Assembly: GCA_016788635.1 (NCBI GenBank)
Contig: JAEUSU010000006.1
Location: 100,918-164,917 of the forward strand
Direction of reading: 5' to 3'
From: Flavobacteriales bacterium
GTDB taxonomy: Bacteria > Bacteroidota > Bacteroidia > Flavobacteriales_F > PHOS-HE28
DNA: 64,000 nucleotides
The translations under genes were made by a program, and so were the position numbers. The notes beneath the pieces were generated by a model. The model made no database searches, was not told where the DNA came from, and was given only the letters and a program-made list of their open reading frames with translations. Below are positions 27,441 through 35,709 of this stretch, piece after piece. How positions within the stretch are numbered: the first letter of the stretch is position 1; the number at the start of each line of letters is the position of its first letter.

Positions 27441-29801
27441 ATGCTCCAGCCGCTCGTCCCGGTGATGCGCCACGTGCTCCGCATCGTGCTCCTGCTTTGT
27501 GTTCCACTCGCTGGCCCCGCCCAGGACCAGGTGTTCATCCGTCCGGATGCGTCCGGTCAACTGGAGTTCCTTGGCGAGACCATGGCCTACCGCGACTGGG
27601 ACAGCACCCGCGTTTTCCCGGATGAACGCACCCGGCCCGAGCGCATCGGTTTCCACGCGAAAAAGGATTGGTACCTGCACAAGGAATGGCGCGCCGACGC
27701 GCTGCCCCAGGGAGAAGATCCTGTGCTCCAGAAGAACGATGGCACGCGCGGTGATGGCCGTGTGGTCGACTTGACCGTGGATGGACAACTCTACACCAGT
27801 GTGAACCCATCGGATAACGACATGGCCGTGGGGCCGAACCACGTGATCCAGATGATCAACGGCTCCTCGGGCGCCTACTTCCGCATCTTCAACAAGAGCG
27901 GCACTGCGCTGGGCGCACAGACCTATCTGGACAATTTCATCAATGCCATTGGTGGCATCACCACCTACAGCGGGCTCGGTGACTGCATCGTGATGTACGA
28001 CGCGCTGGCCAACCGCTGGCTGATGAGCGAGTTCTCCGCGAGCGGCAACCGCTTGGTGATGTGTGTCTCGTCCTCGGCCGACCCCACGGGCACCTGGTAC
28101 GCTTACTCGATCACCTGCCCTGGCTTTCCCGACTATCCGAAGTATGCGGTGTGGAACGGGCTCTACGTGATCACCACCAACGAGAGCAGTCCGGCGATCT
28201 ATGCACTACAGCGCGACCAGATGCTCGCCGGCCTGTCCGCTTCCTACCAGCGGTTCACCGTGTCCAGTTATCCCACCATCGGCTTCCAGGCCTGCACGCC
28301 GGTTAATTTCAGCGGGGGCACCGCACCACCAGGTGGGGCGCTGGCCATGTTCATGCGCATGGCCGATGATGCCTGGAGCGCCTCGGTGCCCAATGATCGC
28401 CTGGAGATCTGGACCATGAACATCAATTGGGCGGTGCCTGCCAGTTCGGTGATCACCGGACCCACCTTCCTGGCCACCCAGGCCTTCGACACCGGGCTCT
28501 GCGGTTACACCTCTTTCTCCTGCATCGATCAGCCGGGCACCACCATCAACCTGGACCCGCTGCGCGAAGTGCTGATGAACCGCGTGCAGTACCGCCACTT
28601 CGGCACGCACGAGAGCATCGTGTGCAACCACGCAGTGGACGTGAACGGTGCGGACCGTGCGGGTGTGCGCTGGTATGAGCTGCGGCGCACGGGCGGCACG
28701 GGGAACCCGTGGTCCATCCATCAGCAGGGCACCTATTCGCCCAACACCGAGAGCCGCTGGATGGCGGCCATCGATATCAACGCGAACGGCGACATCGGCC
28801 TGGCCTACAACGTGAGCGGAGCGAGCACCTATCCCTCGATACGGCACACCGGCCGCTATGCGAGCGATCCGTTGGGCCAGATGACCTTCACCGAGGCCAG
28901 CATCGTGGCCGGCACCACTTACAACAACAGCAACCGCTATGGCGATTACAATTCGCTGGGGGTGGACCCCGCGAACGGCACCACCTTCTGGGGCACCAGC
29001 AACTACAATCCCACCACCAGCTGGCGCACCCGCCTCTTCGCCTTTTCGCTACCGGCACTGAACGTCGCCGCAGGGGTGAAGGTGCTGCTGGAAGGGCCCT
29101 ATGCCGGTGCAGGAAGCATGAATGACAACCTTCGTGCGCAAGGCCTTGTGCCCCTCGCGGAGCCCTACACTGCGCTGGGCTACACCTATGTGGGTGCTGG
29201 CGGTGCGGGGGCCACGATCGCGCCGTCAGTGCTCACCGTCACCGGCAACAACGCCATCGTGGACTGGGTGGTGCTGGAACTGCGCAGTTCGACAACCCCG
29301 GCCAATGTGGTTTCCAGCCGCCCGGCCCTGCTGCAGCGCGATGGCGACGTGGTGGCATTGAACGGTACGGCAGCCGTCACCTTTGATCAGCCCCCGGGCA
29401 ACTATCATATTGCCGTGCGGCACCGTAACCACCTGGGCACCATGACCGCCAGCCCGGTGGCTATGACCGGTGCCGCGGTATCGGTGGATTTCACCTCTGC
29501 AGCCTTGAGCGTATACGGCACCGATGCGCGCAAGAACGTAAGTGGTGTGCAGGTGCTGTGGTCCGGTGATGTCACCTTCAACCGCGTGATCGGATACAGC
29601 GGCCCGGGTAACGACCGTGATCCGATCCTGCTCAGGATCGGGGGTACGGTGCCCACCAACACAGTGACCGGCTACTTCAACGAGGACGTGAACCTGAACG
29701 GAGAGGTGAAGTACAGCGGAGGCGGCAACGATCGTGATCCGATCTTGCTGAATGTGGGCGGAACGGTGCCCACCAATACGCGCCTGGAACAGATCCCTTG
29801 A
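27441..29801 (+). CDS. Large secreted protein with duplicated dockerin-like C-terminus
   Basis: The 786-residue product has a signal peptide (MRHVLRIVLLLCVPLAG from the second Met, 27465; the first Met is 27441). A large exoprotein region with beta-propeller-like content follows, then a C-terminal repeat. The repeat, about 36 residues long, occurs twice: GYSGPGNDRDPILLRIGGTV and KYSGGGNDRDPILLNVGGTV, each preceded by an acidic/Asn-rich loop (EDVNLNGEV in the second). This recalls calcium-binding dockerin loops and a tail type found on secreted Flavobacteriales proteins. No catalytic residues were recognised. Function is unknown. Confidence 0.7.
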   Translation: MLQPLVPVMRHVLRIVLLLCVPLAGPAQDQVFIRPDASGQLEFLGETMAYRDWDSTRVFPDERTRPERIGFHAKKDWYLHKEWRADALPQGEDPVLQKNDGTRGDGRVVDLTVDGQLYTSVNPSDNDMAVGPNHVIQMINGSSGAYFRIFNKSGTALGAQTYLDNFINAIGGITTYSGLGDCIVMYDALANRWLMSEFSASGNRLVMCVSSSADPTGTWYAYSITCPGFPDYPKYAVWNGLYVITTNESSPAIYALQRDQMLAGLSASYQRFTVSSYPTIGFQACTPVNFSGGTAPPGGALAMFMRMADDAWSASVPNDRLEIWTMNINWAVPASSVITGPTFLATQAFDTGLCGYTSFSCIDQPGTTINLDPLREVLMNRVQYRHFGTHESIVCNHAVDVNGADRAGVRWYELRRTGGTGNPWSIHQQGTYSPNTESRWMAAIDINANGDIGLAYNVSGASTYPSIRHTGRYASDPLGQMTFTEASIVAGTTYNNSNRYGDYNSLGVDPANGTTFWGTSNYNPTTSWRTRLFAFSLPALNVAAGVKVLLEGPYAGAGSMNDNLRAQGLVPLAEPYTALGYTYVGAGGAGATIAPSVLTVTGNNAIVDWVVLELRSSTTPANVVSSRPALLQRDGDVVALNGTAAVTFDQPPGNYHIAVRHRNHLGTMTASPVAMTGAAVSVDFTSAALSVYGTDARKNVSGVQVLWSGDVTFNRVIGYSGPGNDRDPILLRIGGTVPTNTVTGYFNEDVNLNGEVKYSGGGNDRDPILLNVGGTVPTNTRLEQIP

Positions 29802-29818
29802 GGCCCGGTGTGCGCAGC

Positions 29819-29826
29819 TAACTTCG
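29819..29826 (+). promoter_or_regulatory. -7 box with 4-nt spacing to lipoprotein ATG
   Basis: TAACTTCG matches TAnnTTTG in 7 of 8 positions and ends 4 nt before ATG 29831. A TTG at 29798-29800 lies where a -33 element would be expected. Confidence 0.45.
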
Positions 29827-29830
29827 CCGC

Positions 29831-30346
29831 ATGTTGCGTTTAACAAGCATCCTTTTCGCTTCGCTCCTGTGGGGCTGCGGAACGCCTTCCACAGATGAGA
29901 CCGGTACCACGGCCGCTGCGCCACCGGCCGGAACGGACCTCTCATCGTACGACCTGCCGCTGTTGGTGACACTTCCGGACGCGCAACTCACCGGCGGGTC
30001 GGAACCTCAACTGGGCTGGCGCGAGGAGGAGGGCTGGTTCCAAGTGAATGCGGGTGATGCCTTCCGGCTGCGCATATCCGAAGAGCCCGGCGACTTTGCC
30101 CGGTTGAAGGCCGACCTGGAGCGGGACCCCATCCGTGAGGCCAGGGTCATCAAGGAGGAACCGGGGCTGTTGGTATACCGCCTGGAGTTCCCTGCGGAAC
30201 CGGGCCTGGTCTTCGTGCATTTCTACCAGGTGATCACGGCGGGTGATCGCGCCTTTGTAGTGGAGAGCGACGGCGAAGGCCGCTTCACCGAGGCGGATGT
30301 GGAGCGCATGCGCACCTCCGTTACCCCCAAGGCCGATCCGGCATGA
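29831..30346 (+). CDS. Small lipoprotein, function unknown
   Basis: The 171-residue protein has a lipoprotein signal with lipobox LLWGC (Cys16). A Thr/Ala/Pro linker follows, then a compact domain with alternating beta and charged helical segments. Its C-terminal part (FVHFYQVITAGDRAFVVESDGEGRF) resembles domains that bind small ligands or proteins in the periplasm, but no family could be named. The gene overlaps the next by 4 nt (ATGA), so the two probably act together. Confidence 0.7.
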   Translation: MLRLTSILFASLLWGCGTPSTDETGTTAAAPPAGTDLSSYDLPLLVTLPDAQLTGGSEPQLGWREEEGWFQVNAGDAFRLRISEEPGDFARLKADLERDPIREARVIKEEPGLLVYRLEFPAEPGLVFVHFYQVITAGDRAFVVESDGEGRFTEADVERMRTSVTPKADPA

Positions 30347-30936
30347 GGTCCTTGGGCCTTGTCTGGGCCTTGCTGCTGACAGCTGCCGTGCAGGCTCAGG
30401 ACGCCTGGCGTGACAGTCTGGAAGCGTATTGGGAGCGCATCAACGCGGCGTACCGGGACACCGCCCACTCGCCCTTGAAGCCCGAGGACCGCGCGGTGTT
30501 CACCGCGCTCGAACGCTTTCCCATTGATCCGGCCTACCGTGTGCAGGCGCGTTTCAAGCCTGCGAAGTCCCCGGTGCCCTTCACCATGCGCACCACCACC
30601 CAGCGCCAGCCGGTCTATGTGGCATACGGCACCCTGGAGTTCAAACTGAACGGGCGGAAGTGCCGCCTTACGGTGTACCGCGATGCCGTGCCGCGTCCGG
30701 GCCTGGAAACCCACCTCTTCCTGCCCTTCACAGATGCCACGAATGGGGAGGAGACCTACGGCGGCGGTCGGTATATGGACCTCGCTGCGCCGCTGGGAGC
30801 CACGGTGGAACTCGACTTCAACAGGGCCTACAACCCCTATTGCGCGTATGGAGGCCGCTACTCATGCCCCATCCCGCCCAAGGAGAACCACCTGCCCGTG
30901 GCCGTGCGTGCCGGGGTGTTGAAGTTCCATGACTGA
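30343..30936 (+). CDS. DUF1684 family protein, secreted
   Basis: The 197-residue product has a signal peptide (MRSLGLVWALLLTAAVQAQ). The DUF1684 hallmark is at its C-terminus: a strand followed by FNRAYNPYCAYGGRYSCPIPPKEN and PVAVRAGVLKF. The family is widespread in Bacteroidota and Actinobacteria, but its biochemical role is not known. The paired Cys in the hallmark are retained. It is coupled to the upstream lipoprotein gene. Confidence 0.85.
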   Translation: MRSLGLVWALLLTAAVQAQDAWRDSLEAYWERINAAYRDTAHSPLKPEDRAVFTALERFPIDPAYRVQARFKPAKSPVPFTMRTTTQRQPVYVAYGTLEFKLNGRKCRLTVYRDAVPRPGLETHLFLPFTDATNGEETYGGGRYMDLAAPLGATVELDFNRAYNPYCAYGGRYSCPIPPKENHLPVAVRAGVLKFHD

Positions 30937-30965
30937 GGGCCCCCGGCCCCGCAAGGGGAAGATGC

Positions 30966-30973
30966 TATATTCG
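30966..30973 (+). promoter_or_regulatory. Putative -7 element for the 30989 gene
   Basis: TATATTCG matches TAnnTTTG in 7 of 8 positions, 15 nt before ATG 30989. Confidence 0.4.
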
Positions 30974-30988
30974 CCTGCCATCGGACCC

Positions 30989-31795
30989 ATGATGAGAATT
31001 CTACGCGCCTCCGCCCTCCTTTTTTCCGCCACATTCCTTGCCACCTTCCCGGCGCTCGCGAGCGTGATCGTTCTGGAAGGGCAGTACCAGGGCAAGAACC
31101 TCTTTGTGCAGAACCCCTTCTCCGAAGCAGGTGTCGGCTTCTGCATCTTCGAGGTCACCGTGAACGGGCAGATCGCCACGGACGAGATCAACTCCAGTGC
31201 CTTCGAGATCGACCTGGCGGTCTACGGCCTGAAGGTCGGCGACAAGGTGGCGGTGCGCATCAGCCACAAGGACGGCTGCATGCCGGTGGTGCTCAATCCG
31301 GAAGTGCTCAAGCCCAAGAGCACCTTCGATATTGTGAAGCAGGAGGTCTCCACCGATGGCCTCTTCCGCTGGACCAGCAGCAACGAGACGGGTGAACTGC
31401 CCTTCATCGTGGAACAGAAGCGCTGGAACAAGTGGGTGCGCATCGGTGAAGTGATGGGCAATGGCACCCCCGGCGAGCATACCTACGAGTTCAAGGTGAT
31501 GCCCCACAGCGGGGAGAACACCGTGCGGGTGAAGCAGGTGGACCTGAGCAAGAAGCCCCGCTACAGCGAGCCGGTGAAATTCACCGACCCCAGCGTGACC
31601 GTGGTCACCTGGAGCCCCCCCAAACCCAAGGACGAGGTGGTTTTCAGCGCCAGCACACTGTATGAGATCTACGACCAGTACGGCAACATCGTGAAGCGCG
31701 GCTATGCCAACCGAATCGACGTGAGCACCTTGAAGAAGGACCTGTACTACCTGAACTACGACAACAAGACGGGCGAGTCGTTCATCAAGCGCTGA
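30989..31795 (+). CDS. Secreted protein with a sorting-like C-terminus
   Basis: The 268-residue product starts MMRILRASALLF and has a signal peptide cut after about ALAS. Two beta-sandwich-like segments follow. The C-terminal 40 residues (TLYEIYDQYGNIVKRGYANRI, then LKKDLYYLNYDN and a final KR) have the strand-Gly-Tyr-strand-basic-end layout of T9SS type A sorting domains. The frame continues upstream to 30929, but the ATG after the promoter-like box gives the signal peptide. It is followed directly by a strong hairpin. No enzymatic motif was seen. Confidence 0.7.
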   Translation: MMRILRASALLFSATFLATFPALASVIVLEGQYQGKNLFVQNPFSEAGVGFCIFEVTVNGQIATDEINSSAFEIDLAVYGLKVGDKVAVRISHKDGCMPVVLNPEVLKPKSTFDIVKQEVSTDGLFRWTSSNETGELPFIVEQKRWNKWVRIGEVMGNGTPGEHTYEFKVMPHSGENTVRVKQVDLSKKPRYSEPVKFTDPSVTVVTWSPPKPKDEVVFSASTLYEIYDQYGNIVKRGYANRIDVSTLKKDLYYLNYDNKTGESFIKR

Positions 31796-31817
31796 GCCTG
31801 TACATCACCCACCGCAC

Positions 31818-31847
31818 AGACCCTCCCCTGCGGAGGGTCTTGCATTT
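31818..31847 (+). terminator. Rho-independent-like terminator
   Basis: AGACCCTCC (31818-31826) pairs perfectly with GGAGGGTCT (31832-31840) over 9 bp with a 5-nt loop, followed by TGCATTT. It closes the transcription unit that ends at 31795. Confidence 0.75.
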
Positions 31848-31877
31848 CAAGCCCAACACCCCGCAGACCACATCCCC

Positions 31878-32288
31878 ATGGACCACCTGTTGCGCATCGA
31901 GCATTTGGGCATTGCCGTGAAGGACCTGGCGACGGCGGAGGAGGTTTACACGCGATTGCTGGGCAGCGGGCCGTACAAGCGTGAAGTGGTCGAACGTGAA
32001 GGGGTCACCACCTCGTTCTTCAAGGTGGGGCCCAACAAGATCGAACTGTTGGAGAGCACCACCCCGGACGGGCCCATTGCCAGGGCCATTGAGAAACGCG
32101 GCGAGGGCATCCATCACGTGGCCTTCGAGGTGGCGGACATCCGGGCGGAGATGGCGCGGCTGAAGGCGGCTGGATTCCAGTTGCTCAGCGAGGAGCCCAA
32201 GCCAGGCGCGGACAACAAGCTGGTGTGCTTCGTGCACCCGAAGAGCGCCAACGGAGTGCTTCTGGAGCTCACGCAGGAGATCGGCTGA
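31878..32288 (+). CDS. mce: Methylmalonyl-CoA epimerase
   Basis: The 136-residue vicinal-oxygen-chelate protein has the family start LLRIEHLGIAVKDL with metal-ligand His9. It also has GVTTSFFKVGPNKIELLES with the metal Glu, GEGIHHVAFEVADI with the second His, and a final Glu in VLLELTQ. It interconverts (R)- and (S)-methylmalonyl-CoA in propionate metabolism. Length and metal residues agree with an intact enzyme. It converges with the gene ending at 32300, only 11 nt away. Confidence 0.93.
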   Translation: MDHLLRIEHLGIAVKDLATAEEVYTRLLGSGPYKREVVEREGVTTSFFKVGPNKIELLESTTPDGPIARAIEKRGEGIHHVAFEVADIRAEMARLKAAGFQLLSEEPKPGADNKLVCFVHPKSANGVLLELTQEIG

Positions 32289-32299
32289 CCGGCAGGCAA

Positions 32300-33757
32300 C
32301 TATCGGGCGATGACCACCCGTGTGCGGAGGTCATCGCACACCAGCACATACACACCATGGAGCATTGCCGGGGGCAGCGGAAGAACACCGGTGCCCTGCG
32401 GGGGGCTCGTCCGTTCCACGAGCGCGGCACCGCGCATGTCGTACAGGGTGATCCGTGATGCGGTCCGGCCTTCCGGCATGGTCCAACTCAGCGCACCTCC
32501 TGAAGGATCTACGACGACCAGCAGCAGCCCCGGTGCCGCGCTCGCAAGATCGCTTGTGCTGGTGGGGAAGCAGGGGTTCGTGATGTCCGGGGTCACCAGT
32601 ACCTGATACAGAAAATGCTGGTCCTGATCGAGCGGGCAACGTTCATCGGATGCTGTTGCCATGAAGTGGTGCATGCCGTTGGAGCCCGGCGGCGCGGTCC
32701 AGCAGAATTCCAGCGAAGCGGGGTTGCCGTTCAGTATGCTCACGGTGGCACCGGGCAGCATGCTGGCCAGGTCTGTGGAGATGATCACCGAGTCGACCAG
32801 GTCGGGGTCCGCAATGGACAGGGTCGCGCAGATGGTGCCCCCCGCAGGCACTTCGATGGTACGCGGTCCGGTGACCGAACCCGTTCCGGAGAGGAAGGTG
32901 AGCGCGCCATCCGTGGCCAGGGGCGGCTGGTTGTTCAGGTTGCTGGTGGGCATGACCAAGACACGTTCCACCGAGGCCAGCACGTTGATGCCGTCCATCT
33001 GTCGCAGCTGCGGTACAATGATCCAATAACCAGCGGATGCGCTGCTGGGGGTGGTGAGCACCCCGGTGGTTGTGGAGATCGTCAGCCCCGGGTAGGGGTT
33101 GGGGCCGGTGAACATGGGGGTGAGGTAGGGGGCATTCACGCCCGATGAGGTTTGCATCGGGACCAGGGCGTAATGTGCAGTGCCCGGCCCGTCGTTCAGG
33201 CCCGCCATATCCAGCGTGAACGGGTTGTTGCTGGAACGCCAGGGCAGTGCGGGGTGCATGAAGCGGGGCGTATCCCGGCAGGGCATGTCCAGGTTGTTCA
33301 GCGTGGTGCGCGTCACCATTTCCACGGTCGTCGTGTTCATGTTGTTCGCCGGCACAAGGCAGCAGCTGGCGTACTGGAAGGTCCATGCGTCGCAGGGCGC
33401 GAGATTCACGAGGCCTGCGTACTCCACCCGTTGGATCCCGGGCAAGGCGCCGCCGGTGCAGGTGCTGCCGGGCATGCTGGTGGCACAGAGCGGGCTCACG
33501 TTCGCCGTCGCTGAAGGCACAAGGGCCAGGACCAGGTTGCCGGAGCCGCAAGGGCTGTTGTACTGCACCGTTTGTGTGGCACCGGGCGGCAGTCCCTGGC
33601 AATCCCGCCAAAGCAGCAGCTTCACCTCGTACTGATCGCCACTGATGAAGTGAAGGTCGATCTCCACCGCCAGATACTGCGAGGCCCGGCCATCGTTGCC
33701 GGCGAAAAGCAGGGCGAGGAGGAACGCAGGACGAACGAGGGTGGGGAGTGGGCGCAT
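32300..33757 (-). CDS. Secreted surface protein with T9SS-type C-terminal domain
   Basis: The 485-residue product has a signal peptide (MRPLPTLVRPAFLLALLFAG) and Ig-like beta-rich regions with many Cys. A middle part resembles the repeated domains of gliding or adhesion proteins in Bacteroidota (PLATDGALTFLSGTG, then TICATLSIADPD). The C-terminal 70 residues (SRITLYDMRGAALVER to VYVLVCDDLRTRVVIAR) form a type A sorting domain, so export by T9SS is likely. The ATG at 33757 gives the signal peptide; the upstream extension does not. A precise role is unknown. Confidence 0.75.
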   Translation of the reverse strand: MRPLPTLVRPAFLLALLFAGNDGRASQYLAVEIDLHFISGDQYEVKLLLWRDCQGLPPGATQTVQYNSPCGSGNLVLALVPSATANVSPLCATSMPGSTCTGGALPGIQRVEYAGLVNLAPCDAWTFQYASCCLVPANNMNTTTVEMVTRTTLNNLDMPCRDTPRFMHPALPWRSSNNPFTLDMAGLNDGPGTAHYALVPMQTSSGVNAPYLTPMFTGPNPYPGLTISTTTGVLTTPSSASAGYWIIVPQLRQMDGINVLASVERVLVMPTSNLNNQPPLATDGALTFLSGTGSVTGPRTIEVPAGGTICATLSIADPDLVDSVIISTDLASMLPGATVSILNGNPASLEFCWTAPPGSNGMHHFMATASDERCPLDQDQHFLYQVLVTPDITNPCFPTSTSDLASAAPGLLLVVVDPSGGALSWTMPEGRTASRITLYDMRGAALVERTSPPQGTGVLPLPPAMLHGVYVLVCDDLRTRVVIAR

Positions 33758-33802
33758 GAGTGAATGACGGTCACACCTGCCCCGTCGTTGCATCCACGCG
33801 CG

Positions 33803-34453
33803 TCAAACGAGCAGGCCCAGCCGTTCCACCAGTGCGGACAGGTCCTCGCGGGCCAGGTCCAGGTGCTCGGCGTGCAGGCCCACGGCCCGGGCCCCTTCCA
33901 CATGTTGCGGCGAGTCGTCGATGAAGAGCGTGCGGCCTGGCAGGGCATGCTGCTCCTTCATCACATGCTGGAAGATCGCCGCATCCGGCTTCCGCAGGCC
34001 GATCTCACAGCTGTAGTAGGCGGCATCGAACTCCTGCTTGAAGTCGGTGATGCCGAAGTCGCGCCGGATGATGGTCTGGAAAGCGGGGACGTGAATGGCG
34101 TTGGTGTTGCTGAGCAGGAACACGCGGTAGCGCATGCGCAACTCCTCCACCAGCACCATGTGCGCAGGTGAGATCGTGCCGAGCATGGCGTTCCAGCCAC
34201 TGTCGATCTGCGCGTCGGTGAGCGTGGTGCCGGTGATGTCCCGCAGGCGCTGCCGGAAATCCGCGGGTGTGAGCGTGCCCCGCTCGAAGTCATCGAAGAG
34301 CTGGTGCTGCCGGGCCTTGGCATACAGCGCGTCGAAGTCTTGCACGCCCAGTGCGGCGAAGGCCTGCGCAGTGCGGCCGTAGTCCACATCGATCAGCACC
34401 CCGCCCAGGTCGAGGATCACCGTGTCCAGTTGGGAGAGGTCCAGGCGTGACAT
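33803..34453 (-). CDS. HAD-superfamily hydrolase
   Basis: The 216-residue enzyme has HAD motif I as ILDLGGVL (nucleophile Asp15; the usual second Asp is Gly, as in many IA-type family members). A helical cap (about 20-90), motif II VFLLSNTNA, motif III Lys in GLRKPDAAIF and motif IV TLFIDDSPQHVEGAR follow. It is probably a small-metabolite phosphatase; the substrate is not indicated. The upstream extension to 34576 is rejected for lack of family similarity. A TATCTTCG box precedes the ATG by 6 nt. Confidence 0.85.
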   Translation of the reverse strand: MSRLDLSQLDTVILDLGGVLIDVDYGRTAQAFAALGVQDFDALYAKARQHQLFDDFERGTLTPADFRQRLRDITGTTLTDAQIDSGWNAMLGTISPAHMVLVEELRMRYRVFLLSNTNAIHVPAFQTIIRRDFGITDFKQEFDAAYYSCEIGLRKPDAAIFQHVMKEQHALPGRTLFIDDSPQHVEGARAVGLHAEHLDLAREDLSALVERLGLLV

Positions 34454-34459
34454 GGGCGG

Positions 34460-34467
34460 CGAAGATA
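34460..34467 (-). promoter_or_regulatory. -7-like box of the HAD hydrolase gene
   Basis: TATCTTCG on the minus strand matches 7 of 8 consensus positions and ends 6 nt before the ATG. Confidence 0.4.
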
Positions 34468-34511
34468 TCCGGCGGCAGCCGGGCGGCCCATGCGATGCCC
34501 CACCGGACCGG

Positions 34512-35291
34512 TCAGCGGCACACCGCCACGTGGTAGCAGGCCTGTTGCTTCTCGCGCGTGGCGAAGAGCCGGTCATCCTCTTTGCGGAGCTTCACGATCA
34601 CCTCGGCCAGGGTCTCGGCCAGGAACACCTGCTGGCAGCCCGCCAGTTCCAGCGTGCGGCCCTCCGCGTCCATGAACCGCATGTAGGAGATATCCAGCGA
34701 CGTGCCATGGGTGTGGGGTGCGTCCAGGTCCTTGGTGGCGTTCACGTTGGAGCGGCCTAGTGCGCGCTGGTCCTTGCGCGTGCGCAACAGGTTGGTCACC
34801 TTCAGTCGTGCACCGGCCAGGTCGGTGTCCGCGATGCGCTCCTGGAACTGGGTGGCAATGGTCTTCAAGGTGCGGAACGCGTTCGGTGTGAGGTAGGGAT
34901 GGCCGTGCTGCATGGGGGCCACCACGAAGGCCACTTCGCTCTCCACCCGCACCAGTCCGGCTTGGCCACCCGCCAACGCCCGCTCCAGCGCCGGCGCATC
35001 GGCCAGCGGGGTGATGCCCGCCTGGCGTGACAGCTTGTTGTATTTCGGCAACCGGTCTTTCAAGTGCTTGCTGAAGTGCTTGAAGGGGTAGGCCTTGCAA
35101 TCCATCACCCGGGGCTTTTCGGGTGGCGCTGGGGTGGGCGCTTCAGGCGATCGGCAACTTCGGACCATGGCCAGGGGCATGGCAACGAGGAGCACCAGAA
35201 AGCCCAGCAGCAACACCTTGCGACGCCTGCGGCGGCTCTTGCGCAACGGAGGGGTGGCGCTCCGCGGCTGGTCGCGGTACCGGTTGGACAT
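34512..35291 (-). CDS. DUF5715 family membrane-anchored protein
   Basis: The 259-residue protein has a basic N-terminus (RKSRRRRRK) followed by one membrane segment (VLLLGFLVLLVAMPLAMV). The extracytoplasmic domain includes LTRTRKDQRALGRSNVNAT-like residues and PHTHGTSLDISYM. The H-x-x-G-T-x-x-D-I-S motif resembles the zinc site of LAS-type (M15/D-Ala-D-Ala) peptidases, to which DUF5715 is related. A cell-wall role is therefore plausible, but not proven. Confidence 0.75.
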   Translation of the reverse strand: MSNRYRDQPRSATPPLRKSRRRRRKVLLLGFLVLLVAMPLAMVRSCRSPEAPTPAPPEKPRVMDCKAYPFKHFSKHLKDRLPKYNKLSRQAGITPLADAPALERALAGGQAGLVRVESEVAFVVAPMQHGHPYLTPNAFRTLKTIATQFQERIADTDLAGARLKVTNLLRTRKDQRALGRSNVNATKDLDAPHTHGTSLDISYMRFMDAEGRTLELAGCQQVFLAETLAEVIVKLRKEDDRLFATREKQQACYHVAVCR

Positions 35292-35367
35292 GTGTGGAAG
35301 CGGTGCATGCGGCCGGCCGAATGGAGGCGCGCGTGCCGCGAATGCGCGGCCAAGTTAGCGGGGTGGA

Positions 35368-35375
35368 TACTTTTG
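35368..35375 (+). promoter_or_regulatory. Putative -7 element of tRNA-Ile2
   Basis: TACTTTTG is a perfect TAnnTTTG match. The mature tRNA starts 37 nt downstream, leaving a short 5' leader for RNase P removal. Confidence 0.5.
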
Positions 35376-35412
35376 CGCCTCCTGTGACGGACGATGGCGT
35401 TCCAGGACATCG

Positions 35413-35484
<72 letters not shown>

Positions 35485-35495
35485 CTTCGCCCGCC

Positions 35496-35629
35496 GAAGC
35501 CCCTTCGGGGCGCAGGCGGGCGAGCACATGGAAGCCCCTTCGGGGCGCAGGCGGGCGAGCACATGGAAGCCCCTTCAGGGGCGCAGGCGGGCGAGCCCAA
35601 AGAAGCCCCTTCGGGGCGCAGGCGAGCCT
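35496..35629 (+). repeat. Tandem 35-bp hairpin repeats behind tRNA-Ile2
   Basis: About four copies start at 35496, 35531, 35566 and 35602, of 35, 35, 36 and about 28 bp. Each begins GAAGCCCCTTC and carries a GCCCC-TTC-GGGGC hairpin followed by GCAGGCGGGCGAGC. In copy 3 an inserted A changes the loop to TTCA but the 5-bp stem is kept. The array lies between the tRNA and galE. Confidence 0.85.
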
Positions 35630-35697
35630 TTTCCACCTGCCTCTCCGCGCATGGTCAGCAGACGGCCGTTGGTTATTGACATGCCCGTTGAAGGTCC

Positions 35698-35705
35698 CAT
35701 CTTCG
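35698..35705 (+). promoter_or_regulatory. -7-like box with 4-nt spacing to galE ATG
   Basis: CATCTTCG ends 4 nt before ATG 35710. A TTGAC at 35676-35680 is near the expected -33 position. Confidence 0.4.
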
Positions 35706-35709
35706 CTCC

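Noticed and set aside
35496..35629. Tandem repeats considered as a CRISPR array
   Set aside because: Units follow each other without unique spacers and no cas genes are present.
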